Source of the DNA: Ancylobacter sp. Lp-2
Lineage (GTDB): Bacteria; Pseudomonadota; Alphaproteobacteria; Rhizobiales; Xanthobacteraceae
Assembly (NCBI RefSeq): GCF_020523795.1
Contig: NZ_JAJALI010000010.1
Coordinates: 1 to 64,000, forward strand
DNA: 64,000 nucleotides
Reading direction: 5' to 3'
The notes under the pieces were generated by a model. It saw nothing but the letters and a program-made list of their open reading frames with translations, did not search any database and was not told the origin of the DNA. Positions 25,637-34,605 of this stretch are shown piece by piece (the stretch's first letter is position 1; the number at the start of each line of letters is the position of its first letter). The translations under genes were made by a program, and so were the position numbers.

Positions 25637-27999
25637 CACTCGGCGGCTTGTGCGAGATCGCCGCGCAGACGGTTGGCCGCCGCCACCATGTTGATCAGCG
25701 CCGGGCGGACCTCCTCCCATTTGCGGGTCTTCAGGCCGCAATCGGGATTGACCCAGATCTGCTCCGGCGCCAGGAGCCGCGTCGCCTTCGCCAACAACTC
25801 CGCTATCTCGTCCACCGTCGGCACGCGCGGTGAATGGATGTCGTAGACCCCTGGTCCGATCTCGTTCGGGTAGCGATAGGAGACGAAGGCATCGAGCAAC
25901 TCCATCTTCGAGCGTGAGGTCTCGATGGAGATGACGTCGGCATCCATCGCCCCGATCGCGGCGATGATGTCGTTGAACTCCGAGTAGCACATGTGAGTGT
26001 GGATCTGCGTCGCGTCCCGTACGCCCGCGGCACACAGCCGGAAGCTCTCCACGGCCCAGCCGAGATAGGCGTCCCAGTCGGCGCGACGCAGCGGCAGGCC
26101 CTCGCGGATCGCCGCCTCGTCGATTTGGATCATCATCGCACCGGCGGCCTCCAAATCGGTCACCTCGTCGCGGATGGCGAGCGCGATCTGCCGGCAGGCG
26201 AGGCTGCGCGGCACGTCGTCCCGCACGAAGGACCAGTTGAGGATGGTCACCGGCCCGGTCAGCATGCCCTTCATCGGCCTACGGGTGATCGATTGCGCAT
26301 AGCGCCACCACTCCACCGTCATCGGCTGTGGGCGCGCGACGTCGCCGAACAGGACTGGTGGGCGGACATAGCGCGAGCCGTAACTCTGCACCCAGCCATG
26401 CCTGGTGAAGGCGAAGCCTTCGAGCTGCTCGCCGAAATACTGCACCATGTCGTTGCGCTCGAACTCGCCGTGCACGAGCACGTCGAGGCCGATCTCCTCC
26501 TGCCAGCGGATGGTCGCCGCCGTTTCCTCGCGCAGGAAGGCGTCATAGGCGGCGTCGCTGACCTCGCCCCTGCCATGAGCGGCGCGGGCCTTGCGTACCT
26601 CCGGCGTTTGCGGGAACGAGCCGATGGTGGTCGTCGGGAAGGTCGGCACGCGCAGCCGCTCGCGCTGCACCCGCACGCGTTCGGCGAAGGGGCTGGCGCG
26701 CCGGACCATCTCCGGCGTCACCGCTGCCAGCCGCTCCGCCACGGCAGGATTATGCACCTTGAGCGACATGCGGCGGGCTTCCGCCGCCGCACTGGAGGCC
26801 GCCAGCTTGTCGGCGACCGCCTGGCGATGGCCAGAGACCGCCGTAGCGAGAGTCGTCAGTTCCTCCATCTTCTGCACGGCGAAAGCAAGCCAGCTCTTCA
26901 CGTCAGGATCGAGCGCGGTTTCCTGAGCGAGGTCGATCGGCACATGCAGCAGCGAGCAGGACGGTGCGATCTCGACATGATCGGTGCCGCGCTTGCGCAC
27001 CACGGGCTCAAGTGCTGCGAGCAGCTTCGACAGGTCGGCGCGCCAGACATTGCGCCCATCGATGACGCCGAGCGATAGAGCCAGTCCCGCCCGCGCTTTC
27101 GTCGACACCTCCGCCAGTTGTTCCGGGGCCCGCGCCAGATCGAGATGCAGCCCGGCGACCGGAAGCGCCAACGCGGTGTCGAGATTGTCGCCCAGCCCAC
27201 CGAAATAGGAGGTGAGCATGATCTTCAGCTTCGGCAGCGCGTGGGCGAAGAACCCATAGGCCTCGCGCAGCGCTGCGCGTGCCGCGTCGTCGAGATCGGT
27301 GACGAGGCAGGGCTCGTCCATCTGCACCCATTCGGCGCCTGAGGCGGAGAGACGGCGCAGCGTCTCGACATAAACAGGCAGCAGGTCGCCAAGCAACGAC
27401 AGCGGGTCGAGGCCGGTATCCTTCGCCTTGCCGAGCCGCAGGAAGGTCACCGGCCCGAGCAGCACCGGACGTGTGTCGTAGCCGAGCACCTTCGCCTCGC
27501 GATACTCGTCGACCGCTTTGCTGGAAGCGAGCGTGAAGCGCTGCCCGGCGACGAATTCCGGCACCATGTAATGATAGTTGGTGTCGAACCACTTGGTCAT
27601 TTCCAGCGCCGGCACGCCCTCGCCATGGACATGCGCATGGCCGTGCTCGCACACGGCGTCGCCCTGACTGCCGCGCGCCATGGCGAAGTAGGTATCGAGC
27701 GGCACCGGTCCGTCGGTCCAGCCATAGGCTTCGGGGATGGCGCCGACCATCACCGCCGTGTCAAGCACATGGTCGTAGAGCGAGAAGTCGTTGGACGGGA
27801 TGTTGGTTACCCCGAGCGCCTTCTGCCGCGCCCAGTTGGCGGCGCGCAACCGGGCGGCGATGTCGAGCAGCGCGGCTTGGTCGATCTTACCCGACCAGTA
27901 GCTTTCCAGCGCGGCTTTCAGTTCGCGCCGCAGTCCGATCCGCGGCGTACCGAGGGTGGAAACCGGCACCATGCCGGAGGAGGAACAGGAGACATTCAT
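25636..27999 (-). CDS. metE: Cobalamin-independent methionine synthase
   Basis: 787 residues. The enzyme transfers the methyl group of 5-methyltetrahydropteroyltri-L-glutamate to homocysteine in the last step of methionine synthesis. The N-terminal barrel starts with STLGTPRIGLRRELKAALESYW; the catalytic C-terminal barrel has FPTTTIGSFPQTPEVR, VHGEFERNDMVQYFGEQL, the zinc ligands HTHMCYSEF and a last cysteine in WVNPDCGLKTRKWEE. Length matches the family. A cobalamin riboswitch lies in its leader, so expression should fall when B12 is available and the B12-dependent synthase can work. The stop overlaps the thioesterase start. Confidence 0.97.
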   Translation of the reverse strand: MNVSCSSSGMVPVSTLGTPRIGLRRELKAALESYWSGKIDQAALLDIAARLRAANWARQKALGVTNIPSNDFSLYDHVLDTAVMVGAIPEAYGWTDGPVPLDTYFAMARGSQGDAVCEHGHAHVHGEGVPALEMTKWFDTNYHYMVPEFVAGQRFTLASSKAVDEYREAKVLGYDTRPVLLGPVTFLRLGKAKDTGLDPLSLLGDLLPVYVETLRRLSASGAEWVQMDEPCLVTDLDDAARAALREAYGFFAHALPKLKIMLTSYFGGLGDNLDTALALPVAGLHLDLARAPEQLAEVSTKARAGLALSLGVIDGRNVWRADLSKLLAALEPVVRKRGTDHVEIAPSCSLLHVPIDLAQETALDPDVKSWLAFAVQKMEELTTLATAVSGHRQAVADKLAASSAAAEARRMSLKVHNPAVAERLAAVTPEMVRRASPFAERVRVQRERLRVPTFPTTTIGSFPQTPEVRKARAAHGRGEVSDAAYDAFLREETAATIRWQEEIGLDVLVHGEFERNDMVQYFGEQLEGFAFTRHGWVQSYGSRYVRPPVLFGDVARPQPMTVEWWRYAQSITRRPMKGMLTGPVTILNWSFVRDDVPRSLACRQIALAIRDEVTDLEAAGAMMIQIDEAAIREGLPLRRADWDAYLGWAVESFRLCAAGVRDATQIHTHMCYSEFNDIIAAIGAMDADVISIETSRSKMELLDAFVSYRYPNEIGPGVYDIHSPRVPTVDEIAELLAKATRLLAPEQIWVNPDCGLKTRKWEEVRPALINMVAAANRLRGDLAQAAE

Positions 28000-28111
28000 C
28001 GGCTAACCCCAAATGATTGGGGGCAAAGGCCGAGCGGACGCATAGGCGCGTCACGGTGACAGACACCGGCGGACGCGCGAACGCACCACCGGGACACCCC
28101 GCCCAGGGACG

Positions 28112-28300
28112 ATTAGGCTGTCGCGGCAGGTCTCCTGGCTCGCGGGTCGCCGCCTTCGTCCGGCCTTCCCGAGGATCATCGCCCCAGTGACGCGAAATGG
28201 ACAAAGGCTCGCCGCTTACAGTTGCGGGGGCAGCGCCGGCATTGCCCCAAAAGGCGCACCGACTTCCCTCTTAGCTCCGACGCAAGGTCAGAGAACCACG
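28112..28300 (-). promoter_or_regulatory. Cobalamin (B12) riboswitch upstream of metE
   Basis: Read on the minus strand, the segment carries the conserved blocks of the AdoCbl riboswitch in order: CTAAGAGGGAA and GGTGCG, then GCTGCCCCCGCAACTGTAAG around 28216-28235, CCACTGG-like sequence is replaced by CACTGGGGCGATG near 28185, GGGAAGGCC near 28164, and the B12 box GCCAGGAGACCTGCC at 28125-28139. It ends about 110 bases before the metE start, leaving room for an expression platform. Edges are approximate. Binding of B12 is expected to switch metE off. Confidence 0.93.
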
Positions 28301-28341
28301 ACAAGGAGACCGTAACGGAGATACGGCCGCACAGCAATATG

Positions 28342-28363
28342 GATATAAAGAAATCTTTATATC
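28342..28363. promoter_or_regulatory. Perfect 10+10 bp palindrome, probable operator upstream of the metE riboswitch
   Basis: Arms GATATAAAGA and TCTTTATATC are perfect inverted copies around a 2-base centre. The site lies about 40 bases upstream of the riboswitch, where the metE promoter should be. From memory it resembles the palindromes of ArsR-type SahR regulators of methionine-cycle genes; this was not verified. No arsR-type gene is nearby. Confidence 0.6.
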
Positions 28364-28512
28364 GCATCTGCGGTTATGTGATTCACATTCGACCGTCGGG
28401 CCCCGCACGACCTGCCACGCCGCGGAACATGGTCGACCCGTAGCTGCACCTCGACGAGATCAGAGGAGGGGGAGGCTCAGTAATAAAATGCAGCCAAGCG
28501 GCCTGCAGCGCC

Positions 28513-29217
28513 TCACGATCCTGCGGTAGGACCACCGGGACGCGCCTCGGGATTGCTGGCGATCCAGATGACATGACGTGCGCCGCCGCGTTTTCCATTG
28601 GCTCGCACGCGCACTTCCTCCACGCCGAACCCCGTCTTCCGAAGACGTTGGGTGAACTGCGCATCCGCCCCCGACGACCAGACCGCCAGCATGCCGCCCG
28701 GCCGCAGTGCGGCTCTCGCCAAGGTGAGCCCGGCGATATCGTAAAGCCGGTCGTTGGCTTTACGTGTCAGTCCTCCGGGACCATTGTCCACGTCCAGCAG
28801 GATCGCATCAAAGGTCGCTCGGCCAGCGCGGATCACGCCGCTTACGTCTTCCTCTCGGATGGTCACGCGCGGATCGGCTAGACATTCTCCGAAGATCTCC
28901 GCCATTGGTCCGCGACCCCATGCCACCACTGCCGGCACCAGTTCCGCGACGATGACACTGGCATCGAGCCCGAGTTCGGCCAGCGCTGCGCGAAGGGTGA
29001 AACCCATGCCCAGCCCGCCGATGAGCATACGTGGCTTGGGGCGCCCTCGAAGCCGGTCGCAGGCTATCGTGGCGAGCGCCTTCTCTGACCCGCTGAGGCG
29101 GCTGTTCATCAACTCGATCGATCCTGCCATGATCGAGAATTCCGTGCCGCGCTGCATGAGGCGAAGTTGGCCTCCGCCGGGCACTTGTGCGGTGTCGAGT
29201 TGCGACCAAGGAATCAC
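28513..29217 (-). CDS. Spermidine-synthase-like SAM-dependent methyltransferase fold protein
   Basis: 234 residues from a GTG at 29217. The N-terminus (WSQLDTAQVPGGGQLRLMQRG) matches the beta-strand domain of spermidine-synthase-like proteins, then MLIGGLGMGFTLRAAL is the nucleotide-binding loop, VAELVPAVVAWGRGP the acidic residue strand, and DAILLDVDNGPGG the DxDNGP motif seen in short bacterial homologues. These proteins are annotated as spermidine synthases, but most lack proof of aminopropyltransferase activity. It lies upstream of the metE promoter in the same direction and is probably a separate unit. Confidence 0.75.
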   Translation of the reverse strand: MIPWSQLDTAQVPGGGQLRLMQRGTEFSIMAGSIELMNSRLSGSEKALATIACDRLRGRPKPRMLIGGLGMGFTLRAALAELGLDASVIVAELVPAVVAWGRGPMAEIFGECLADPRVTIREEDVSGVIRAGRATFDAILLDVDNGPGGLTRKANDRLYDIAGLTLARAALRPGGMLAVWSSGADAQFTQRLRKTGFGVEEVRVRANGKRGGARHVIWIASNPEARPGGPTAGS

Positions 29218-29712
29218 GGGTAGGCACTCTTCCGTTGGAGATCGTGATATGCAAGCCGCTTTATGTAGGTCAAAGCGCTGTCCCTCGCCATCCGCCAGTT
29301 TCCTTCCCCTGAACGATGATTCTCCTCGATAGGTAGGAGCGGTCCGGGAAGCTCGAGAGCGAGGGGCAGCTGGTGCGCTTTGCCTGGGATAGGGCCGCTG
29401 CCCGAGGAGGGCAGGGCGTGGTTCCGAGGCGCCCGCTAGTTCATGGGCACAATCCGTGAGGGGCTGGCGCTTGACGCTGAGCTACGCGACAGGCCAGCCT
29501 TGCGTGCAAATCCGCTCGTCTTGCTCGCCGGCACCTCCCGCCGGATACGAGGTCTCGAGCAATCCTGCTGTCCATCGAGCGCATCATGCTCTGCGATGCA
29601 ATGTGACGACGTCTGCGACTTTCCGCGGAAAGTTGCCGATCGGATGGTGCCCCTTGCTCCGTTGAATTTCCCTCGACGTACGTTTCATCGAGCCGATTGG
29701 CCGTTTCATCGA
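29218..29712. other. No confident gene
   Basis: About 495 bases between the spermidine-synthase-like gene and a phage-type remnant. Open frames on both strands lack domain patterns; the DNA may be worn mobile sequence. Confidence 0.4.
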
Positions 29713-30012
29713 ATGATCGCCTTCCTTTGGGATAGCCGGATCGTGACCGATCTCGGGTCCGACCCGCCCAAGGATCTCGACTGGGGTCCGAAATGCTTCC
29801 TGTCGCTGCTGCGGGAGATGGAACGGATGGCCGAGCGGGAAACTGTTCTTCCGGAGCGGCGTCAATGAGGAGAGGCGGCATGAACCAGCGCGGTTTCATC
29901 GCCGTCGACCGCGACGTGTTCGAGCATCCGGTGTTCGCGCCGGAGCCCTTCACCGAGCGTGAGGCCTGGCTCTGGATGATCGCTGAGGCGGTGTTGACCC
30001 AACGCGGCTCCG
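29713..30012 (+). pseudogene. Remnants of two adjacent phage-type genes
   Basis: The first piece (29713-29868) encodes MIAFLWDSRIVTDLGSDPP and continues DLDWGPKCFLSLLREMERM to a stop. Twelve bases later, after GAGGAGAGG, an ATG at 29881 begins MNQRGFIAVDRDVFEHPVFA, followed by FTEREAWLWMIAEAV. That is the standard start of a phage/plasmid helix-turn-helix replication protein. After about 40 codons the homology stops and the frame becomes arginine-rich sequence running antisense into the iclR gene. The gene is therefore truncated. It is the N-terminal counterpart of the C-terminal fragment at 21447. Confidence 0.6.
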
Positions 30013-30030
30013 GCGAGGCGCCCCGTTCTG

Positions 30031-30891
30031 CTATTCGGTGCCCCGCTGCGAGCGGACGCGGCGCGGAGGCGGGGCAGCCCCGGCGGGCAGATAGCCCAGC
30101 TTCTCAGAGAGTTCGCCGGCGGCGGCGAGCAGCCGGTCGAGATAGGAGTCGCGATGGCGCAGGCCGTCCTCGCGCGGCGCGACGAGACACAGCGTGGCGA
30201 TCACCGCACCATCGGCCTGATGCACAGGCACGGCGAAGCAGTAGGTGAAATTCTCGACTGTGCTGTTGAAGGTGAAGAAGCCGTCGGCGGTTGCCCGCCG
30301 CACCTCGGCGAGAAACTGGCTCGGCTCGAGCAGCCGGCCGTTCGGCAGCACGAAGTCCTCTCGCGGTATGAAGCCGAGGATCTCCTCATCGCTCATATGG
30401 CCGACGAGCAGGCGGCCGGATGCGGTCCACGGGATCGGCACGATCTCGCCGACATCGGAGGAGATGCGGAACGGACGCAGGCCCTCGCGCATCATCGCAA
30501 CGGTGTATTTGTTGCCGTCGAGCATGCACATCTGCGAGGTCTCGCGCGTTTCTTCAGCGAGGCGCTGCAGCAGCGCCGCGCTTTCGCGCATCAGGTCGAA
30601 ATGCCCGGAATAGGCCATGCCGAGGAAATAGAGCCGGCGGCCGAGAAACACCCGGCCGTCGCCGCCGGAATAGTCCAGCATCCCCTGGCGCAGCAGCAGG
30701 TTGACGAGTTCATAGATGGAGGAACGCGGCCCGCCCATCTCGGCGGCGATCTCGTTCGGACGCATCGGCTGGCGGCGGGCGCGCAGGAATTCGAGGATCT
30801 CGAAGGCGCGGTCGAGCCCGCGGCTACGTTTGGCGCCGCCGGCTGCCCCGTTCGCCTGCTCCTGCCCGATCTGCGGCTCTTTCGACTTCAT
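30031..30891 (-). CDS. IclR-family transcriptional regulator
   Basis: 286 residues: an N-terminal winged helix (RAFEILEFLRARRQPMRPNEIAAEMGGPRSSIYELV) and an effector domain with MREGLRPFRISSDVGEIVPI, TASGRLLVGHMS and FAVPVHQADGAVIATLCL. It is the last gene of the minus-strand transporter cluster or an independent unit and is the likely local regulator. A dyad TGTC-N10-GACA in the divergent promoter region at 34470-34487 is a candidate binding site. Confidence 0.9.
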   Translation of the reverse strand: MKSKEPQIGQEQANGAAGGAKRSRGLDRAFEILEFLRARRQPMRPNEIAAEMGGPRSSIYELVNLLLRQGMLDYSGGDGRVFLGRRLYFLGMAYSGHFDLMRESAALLQRLAEETRETSQMCMLDGNKYTVAMMREGLRPFRISSDVGEIVPIPWTASGRLLVGHMSDEEILGFIPREDFVLPNGRLLEPSQFLAEVRRATADGFFTFNSTVENFTYCFAVPVHQADGAVIATLCLVAPREDGLRHRDSYLDRLLAAAGELSEKLGYLPAGAAPPPRRVRSQRGTE

Positions 30892-30949
30892 CTCGCTGCT
30901 CCCGCTGGAGGGCGCCGCCCCGCCCGATCGGACGGGACGGCGGCGGACG

Positions 30950-31339
30950 TCACATCTTGTCGGCGCGGAAGGCGACGCAATCGATCTCCACCTTGCAATC
31001 GACCATCATGCGGGACTGCACGCAAGCGCGGGCCGGGGGATTCTCCGAGAAATACTCGGCATAGACGCCGTTGAAGCTCCAGAAGTCGCGCGGGTCATCG
31101 AGCCACACGCCGCAGCGCACGATGTCCTCGATCCCGTAGCCGGCTTCGTGAAGGATGGCGATCATGTTCTCGATGGCCTTGCGGCTCTCGGAGACGATGC
31201 CTCCGCGAACGATCTCGCCCTTCTCCATGGCCACCTGGCCGGAGACATAGAGCCAGCCATTGACCTGGGTGGCTCGGGCGAAGGGCAGCTTCTGGCCGCC
31301 CGCGCCGGTCTCGCCGGCGCCGTATCGTATGATGGTCAT
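30950..31339 (-). CDS. RidA-family protein (second copy)
   Basis: 129 residues: WLYVSGQVAMEKGEIVRGGIVSE..., GYGIEDIVRCGVWLDDPRDFWSFNGVYAEYF and PPARACVQSRMMVDCKVEIDCVAF, with the conserved arginine in the CVQSRM segment, as in enamine/imine deaminases. It sits between the iclR gene and the ABC transporter genes, 14 bases after the ATPase stop, so it is in the operon. It probably hydrolyses an imine formed from the imported amino acid. It is only distantly similar to the RidA at 13759. Confidence 0.88.
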   Translation of the reverse strand: MTIIRYGAGETGAGGQKLPFARATQVNGWLYVSGQVAMEKGEIVRGGIVSESRKAIENMIAILHEAGYGIEDIVRCGVWLDDPRDFWSFNGVYAEYFSENPPARACVQSRMMVDCKVEIDCVAFRADKM

Positions 31340-31353
31340 GCGTACCTGCTCTG

Positions 31354-32124
31354 CTACTGGAAACTGGAGGTCTTGAGGAATTCGGCGAGCCGTTCGGTGC
31401 GCGGCCGCACGAACATCTCCTTCGGGTCGCCCTCTTCGCCGATCACGCCCTTGTTCATAAAGATGACGCGGCTGGAGACCTCGTAGGCGAAGCGCATCTC
31501 ATGGGTGACGAGCAGCATGCTCATGCCCTCGGCCGCGAGGCCCTTGATGACCTGGAGCACCTCACCGACGAGCTCGGGATCGAGCGCCGAGGTCACCTCG
31601 TCGAACAGCATCAGCTTGGGATTCATCGCGATGGCGCGGGCGATGGCGACACGCTGCTGCTGGCCGCCGGAGAGCTGGCCGGGATAGTGATCGGCCCGTG
31701 CAGCCAGCCCCACACGCCCCAGCCACTGCTCGGCCAGGGTGCGGGCCTCGTCGCGGCCCATCTTCTTCACCTTGACGAGCCCGAGCATCACATTCTGCGC
31801 GGCGCTCATATGCGGGAACAGGTTGAACTGCTGGAACGCCATCCCGGTGAGCGCGCGCTGGCGGGCGACCTCCTTCTCGCTCTTGCGGCGGCGGCCGGAC
31901 GGGTGCTCCTCATAGCCGATGGCCTCGCCGTCGAGCAGGATCTGCCCGTCCTGAAACTCCTCCAGCATGTTGATGCAGCGGAGCATGGTGGTCTTGCCCG
32001 AGCCGGAGGAGCCGATGATCGAGATCACCTCCCCCTGGGCCATGGTGCAATCGACCCCCTTGAGCACCTCGACGGCGCCGTACCACTTGCGCAGACCCTT
32101 GATTTCGAGAAGCGGCTTGTTCAT
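31354..32124 (-). CDS. Polar amino acid ABC transporter ATP-binding protein (GlnQ/HisP type)
   Basis: 256 residues. Walker [11 protein letters not shown] loop [12 protein letters not shown], signature LSGGQQQRV, Walker [16 protein letters not shown]-loop LLVTHEM. These are the standard features of HisP/GlnQ ATPases. It follows the two permease genes and powers import through them. Confidence 0.95.
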   Translation of the reverse strand: MNKPLLEIKGLRKWYGAVEVLKGVDCTMAQGEVISIIGSSGSGKTTMLRCINMLEEFQDGQILLDGEAIGYEEHPSGRRRKSEKEVARQRALTGMAFQQFNLFPHMSAAQNVMLGLVKVKKMGRDEARTLAEQWLGRVGLAARADHYPGQLSGGQQQRVAIARAIAMNPKLMLFDEVTSALDPELVGEVLQVIKGLAAEGMSMLLVTHEMRFAYEVSSRVIFMNKGVIGEEGDPKEMFVRPRTERLAEFLKTSSFQ

Positions 32125-32136
32125 CGGCGCGCGCCT

Positions 32137-32820
32137 TCAGGACGGGACGGCGGTCTTGCGCTCGACATATTTGCCAAGCCGCTCGATGCCGAAATTGATG
32201 AGGAAGTAGAGGAAGCCCGCGAGGAAATAGAATTGCAGGCTCAGGAAGTTGCGGGAGATGATCTCCTGCGTGCGCAGCAACAGTTCCGCGACGCCGATCA
32301 CCGAAAGCAAGGTGGAGGCCTTCACCATCTCGGCGGCGGTGTTCACCCAGGTCGGCAGGATCTGGCGTAGCGCCTGCGGCCACAGCACGCTTGAAAAGGT
32401 CTGGCCGAAGGTGAGGCCGATCGCCTTGGCCGCCTCGGCCTGTCCGGGCGGGATCGCCTGCAGCGCGCCGCGCACGATCTCGCCGATATGGGAAGAGCAG
32501 AACACCGCGAGCGCCAGCACCCCGGCCTGGAAGGGCCCGAGATCAAGCCCGACGGTGGAGAAGATGTAATAGCTCGCCAGCACCAGCACGAGCACCGGCG
32601 TGCCGCGCACGATGTCGACATAGACGCGGATCACCGCCCGCAGGACGCGCGGGCCGTATACGAGGCCGAGCGCCACGCCGATGCCGAGCACCGAACCCGC
32701 CAGGATGGCGAGCGCCGAGATGGAGAGGGTGACGCCGAGCCCCTTGAGCAGGGCGTAGCGGGCGATCCAGATCTCGTTGGCGAAGAGAGCGAGGTCGTTG
32801 AGGAAGTTTGGATCCATCAT
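32137..32820 (-). CDS. Polar amino acid ABC transporter permease (HisM/GlnP type)
   Basis: 227 residues with several transmembrane helices and the family loop AIGLTFGQTFSSVLWPQALRQILP. It overlaps nothing but is only 4 bases from the next upstream gene, and the pair forms the heterodimeric channel. Confidence 0.93.
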   Translation of the reverse strand: MMDPNFLNDLALFANEIWIARYALLKGLGVTLSISALAILAGSVLGIGVALGLVYGPRVLRAVIRVYVDIVRGTPVLVLVLASYYIFSTVGLDLGPFQAGVLALAVFCSSHIGEIVRGALQAIPPGQAEAAKAIGLTFGQTFSSVLWPQALRQILPTWVNTAAEMVKASTLLSVIGVAELLLRTQEIISRNFLSLQFYFLAGFLYFLINFGIERLGKYVERKTAVPS

Positions 32821-32824
32821 CGCC

Positions 32825-33487
32825 TCACTTCGGAATGGCGAGGCGGCGCTCGAGGGCGCGCATCAGCGCGGCGAGCACGGCGCAGGTGGCGACGTAGAGC
32901 GCGGAGGTAACCATCCACACCTCGATGACGCGGAAGCTCTCCACATTGATCTTGCGCGCCTCGAAGGTGAGCTCGGGCACCGCGATGGCCGCGGCGAGCG
33001 AGGTGTCCTTGAACAGCGAGATCAGCGTTGAGGACAGCGAGGGCAGCACGTTGCGCAGCATCAGCGGCAGGATCAGCGAGGTGCGGATCTGCATCGGGGT
33101 CAGCCCGATGGCGAGCCCCGCCTCCTTCACCCCGCGCGGCACCGACAGAAGCCCGGCGCGGAACACCTCGGCGAGATAGGCGCCCGAATAGATCGCCAGC
33201 GTCAGCACGAAGCTCTGGATCTTGTCGATGCGCACGCCGAGCTGCGGCAGCGCGAAATAGGTGAACAGGATCAGCACGAGGATCGGCAGGTTGCGGATCA
33301 GCGTGACATAGGCGCCCGCCGCGCGGCGCAGTGGTGTCGGTCCGCCCGCCAGCGCGAAGGCGACGGCCAGGCCGATCACCGCGCCGATCGCGAGCGCCGC
33401 CGCCGCCAGCTCGAGGCTGAGCAGCAGGCCGCCGAGCAGCAGGTCGAAGCTGCGCCAGACCGCGGAGAAATTGAGCGTGTAGCCCAT
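32825..33487 (-). CDS. Polar amino acid ABC transporter permease (HisQ/GlnP type)
   Basis: 220 residues from the ATG at 33487; the frame extends 19 codons upstream but those residues are not protein-like. The first helix (LLLGGLLLSLELAAAALAIGAVIG) and the permease loop GLAIGLTPMQIRTSLILPLMLRNVLPS identify it. It pairs with the preceding permease of this operon. Confidence 0.93.
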   Translation of the reverse strand: MGYTLNFSAVWRSFDLLLGGLLLSLELAAAALAIGAVIGLAVAFALAGGPTPLRRAAGAYVTLIRNLPILVLILFTYFALPQLGVRIDKIQSFVLTLAIYSGAYLAEVFRAGLLSVPRGVKEAGLAIGLTPMQIRTSLILPLMLRNVLPSLSSTLISLFKDTSLAAAIAVPELTFEARKINVESFRVIEVWMVTSALYVATCAVLAALMRALERRLAIPK

Positions 33488-33583
33488 GACGGAGTCCCGT
33501 TGGAAGGACGGGCGCGCGGGGAACGCCGCGCGCCCGAAGATCATCGGTCGCGTCGCCGCACCGGCCTCAGCCGGCGCGCCGGA

Positions 33584-34429
33584 TCACTTGAACTCGACCG
33601 GGAAGCCGATCTGCGGCGGCGGCAGGTCCTTGCCGAACCAGGTCTTGTAGGACTTGGCATAGGTGTCGAACTCGACGCCGGTCATCGCCTCGTGCAGGGC
33701 GGTGTTGACGAAGTTCAGCCAGTCCTGGTCGCCGCGCTTCACCGCGCAGGCATAGGTCTGCGGGCTCCAGCCATAGCCAGCATCGACATAGCGGCCGGCA
33801 TTCTGCGTCATGAACCAGGCAATGGAGGACTGGTCGGTGGCCACCGCATCGGAGCGGCCGGAGTTCAGCGCCTGATAGACGAGGTCCTGGCTGTCATACT
33901 GGTCGACCTTCGCCTCCGGCAGCGCGGCATGGACCATCGCTTCGGCATAGACGTTCTGCAGCACGGCGACGGTGACCTTGGAGCCGGCCGCCTTCAGCGC
34001 CGCGAAATCCTTGTAGGGGCCGCCTGCCTTCAGCATGAGGCCGACGCCCTCGCGGTAATAAGGAATGGTGAACGCCACCTGCTGGGCGCGGGCCCCCGTC
34101 ACCGTCATGAACTGGCAGGTGATGTCGACCTTGCCGGTGGTGATGTTGGGGATGCGGGCGTCCGAAGACTGGTTGACGTACTCGACCTTGCTCGGGTCGT
34201 TGAACAGGGCCTTTGCGATGATGTGGCCCATATCGACGTCGAAGCCCTGCAGCGTGTCGTCGGCGCTCTTGAAGTGCCAAGGCGCGTTGGTCGAACCCGT
34301 GCCGACGATCAGGTTGCCGCGGGCCAGCACCTTGTCGAGCGTGCTGCCGGCGTCCTGCGCGAGCGCCGCGCCGGAGAGAAGAAGAGATGAAGCCAGCGCG
34401 ATGACGCCGGCGCGGAAGGACGCGCGCAT
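33584..34429 (-). CDS. Amino acid ABC transporter periplasmic binding protein (SBP_bac_3)
   Basis: 281 residues from the ATG at 34429, preceded by GGGGAA and followed by a signal peptide ending at ALAQ; an ATG further upstream gives an implausible N-terminus. Family motifs: NLIVGTGSTNAPWHFKSADD, GFDVDMGHIIAKALF and IPNITTGKVDITCQFMTVT. The last gives a candidate ligand contact. It is the first gene of the transporter operon, divergent from the PLP enzyme gene. The ligand is probably an amino acid that feeds that enzyme. Confidence 0.93.
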   Translation of the reverse strand: MRASFRAGVIALASSLLLSGAALAQDAGSTLDKVLARGNLIVGTGSTNAPWHFKSADDTLQGFDVDMGHIIAKALFNDPSKVEYVNQSSDARIPNITTGKVDITCQFMTVTGARAQQVAFTIPYYREGVGLMLKAGGPYKDFAALKAAGSKVTVAVLQNVYAEAMVHAALPEAKVDQYDSQDLVYQALNSGRSDAVATDQSSIAWFMTQNAGRYVDAGYGWSPQTYACAVKRGDQDWLNFVNTALHEAMTGVEFDTYAKSYKTWFGKDLPPPQIGFPVEFK

Positions 34430-34469
34430 GCCAGTTCCCCTGTGTTGCGTCTGTTTGTGTCGCTTATTT

Positions 34470-34487
34470 TGTCCGATATAGTAGACA
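34470..34487. promoter_or_regulatory. Dyad TGTC-N10-GACA in a divergent promoter region
   Basis: Short perfect arms with an AT-rich centre, located in the 176-base gap between the transporter operon and the divergent PLP-enzyme gene. Position and shape fit an IclR-type operator; nothing more supports it. Confidence 0.35.
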
Positions 34488-34605
34488 TGCATCCATTTTA
34501 TTGGATTGACGCCATGATGCGCCCGTCCCATAGCTTGTCAAGATGAAATGACGCGGCGCCGGCGGCGCGCGTCACCGCCGGTACGACCAGATGATGAGGA
34601 TGTTC

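Noticed and set aside
24857-26035. 392-residue version of the thioesterase
   Set aside because: The first 133 residues lie inside metE and are not protein-like; the ATG on the metE stop fits the operon.
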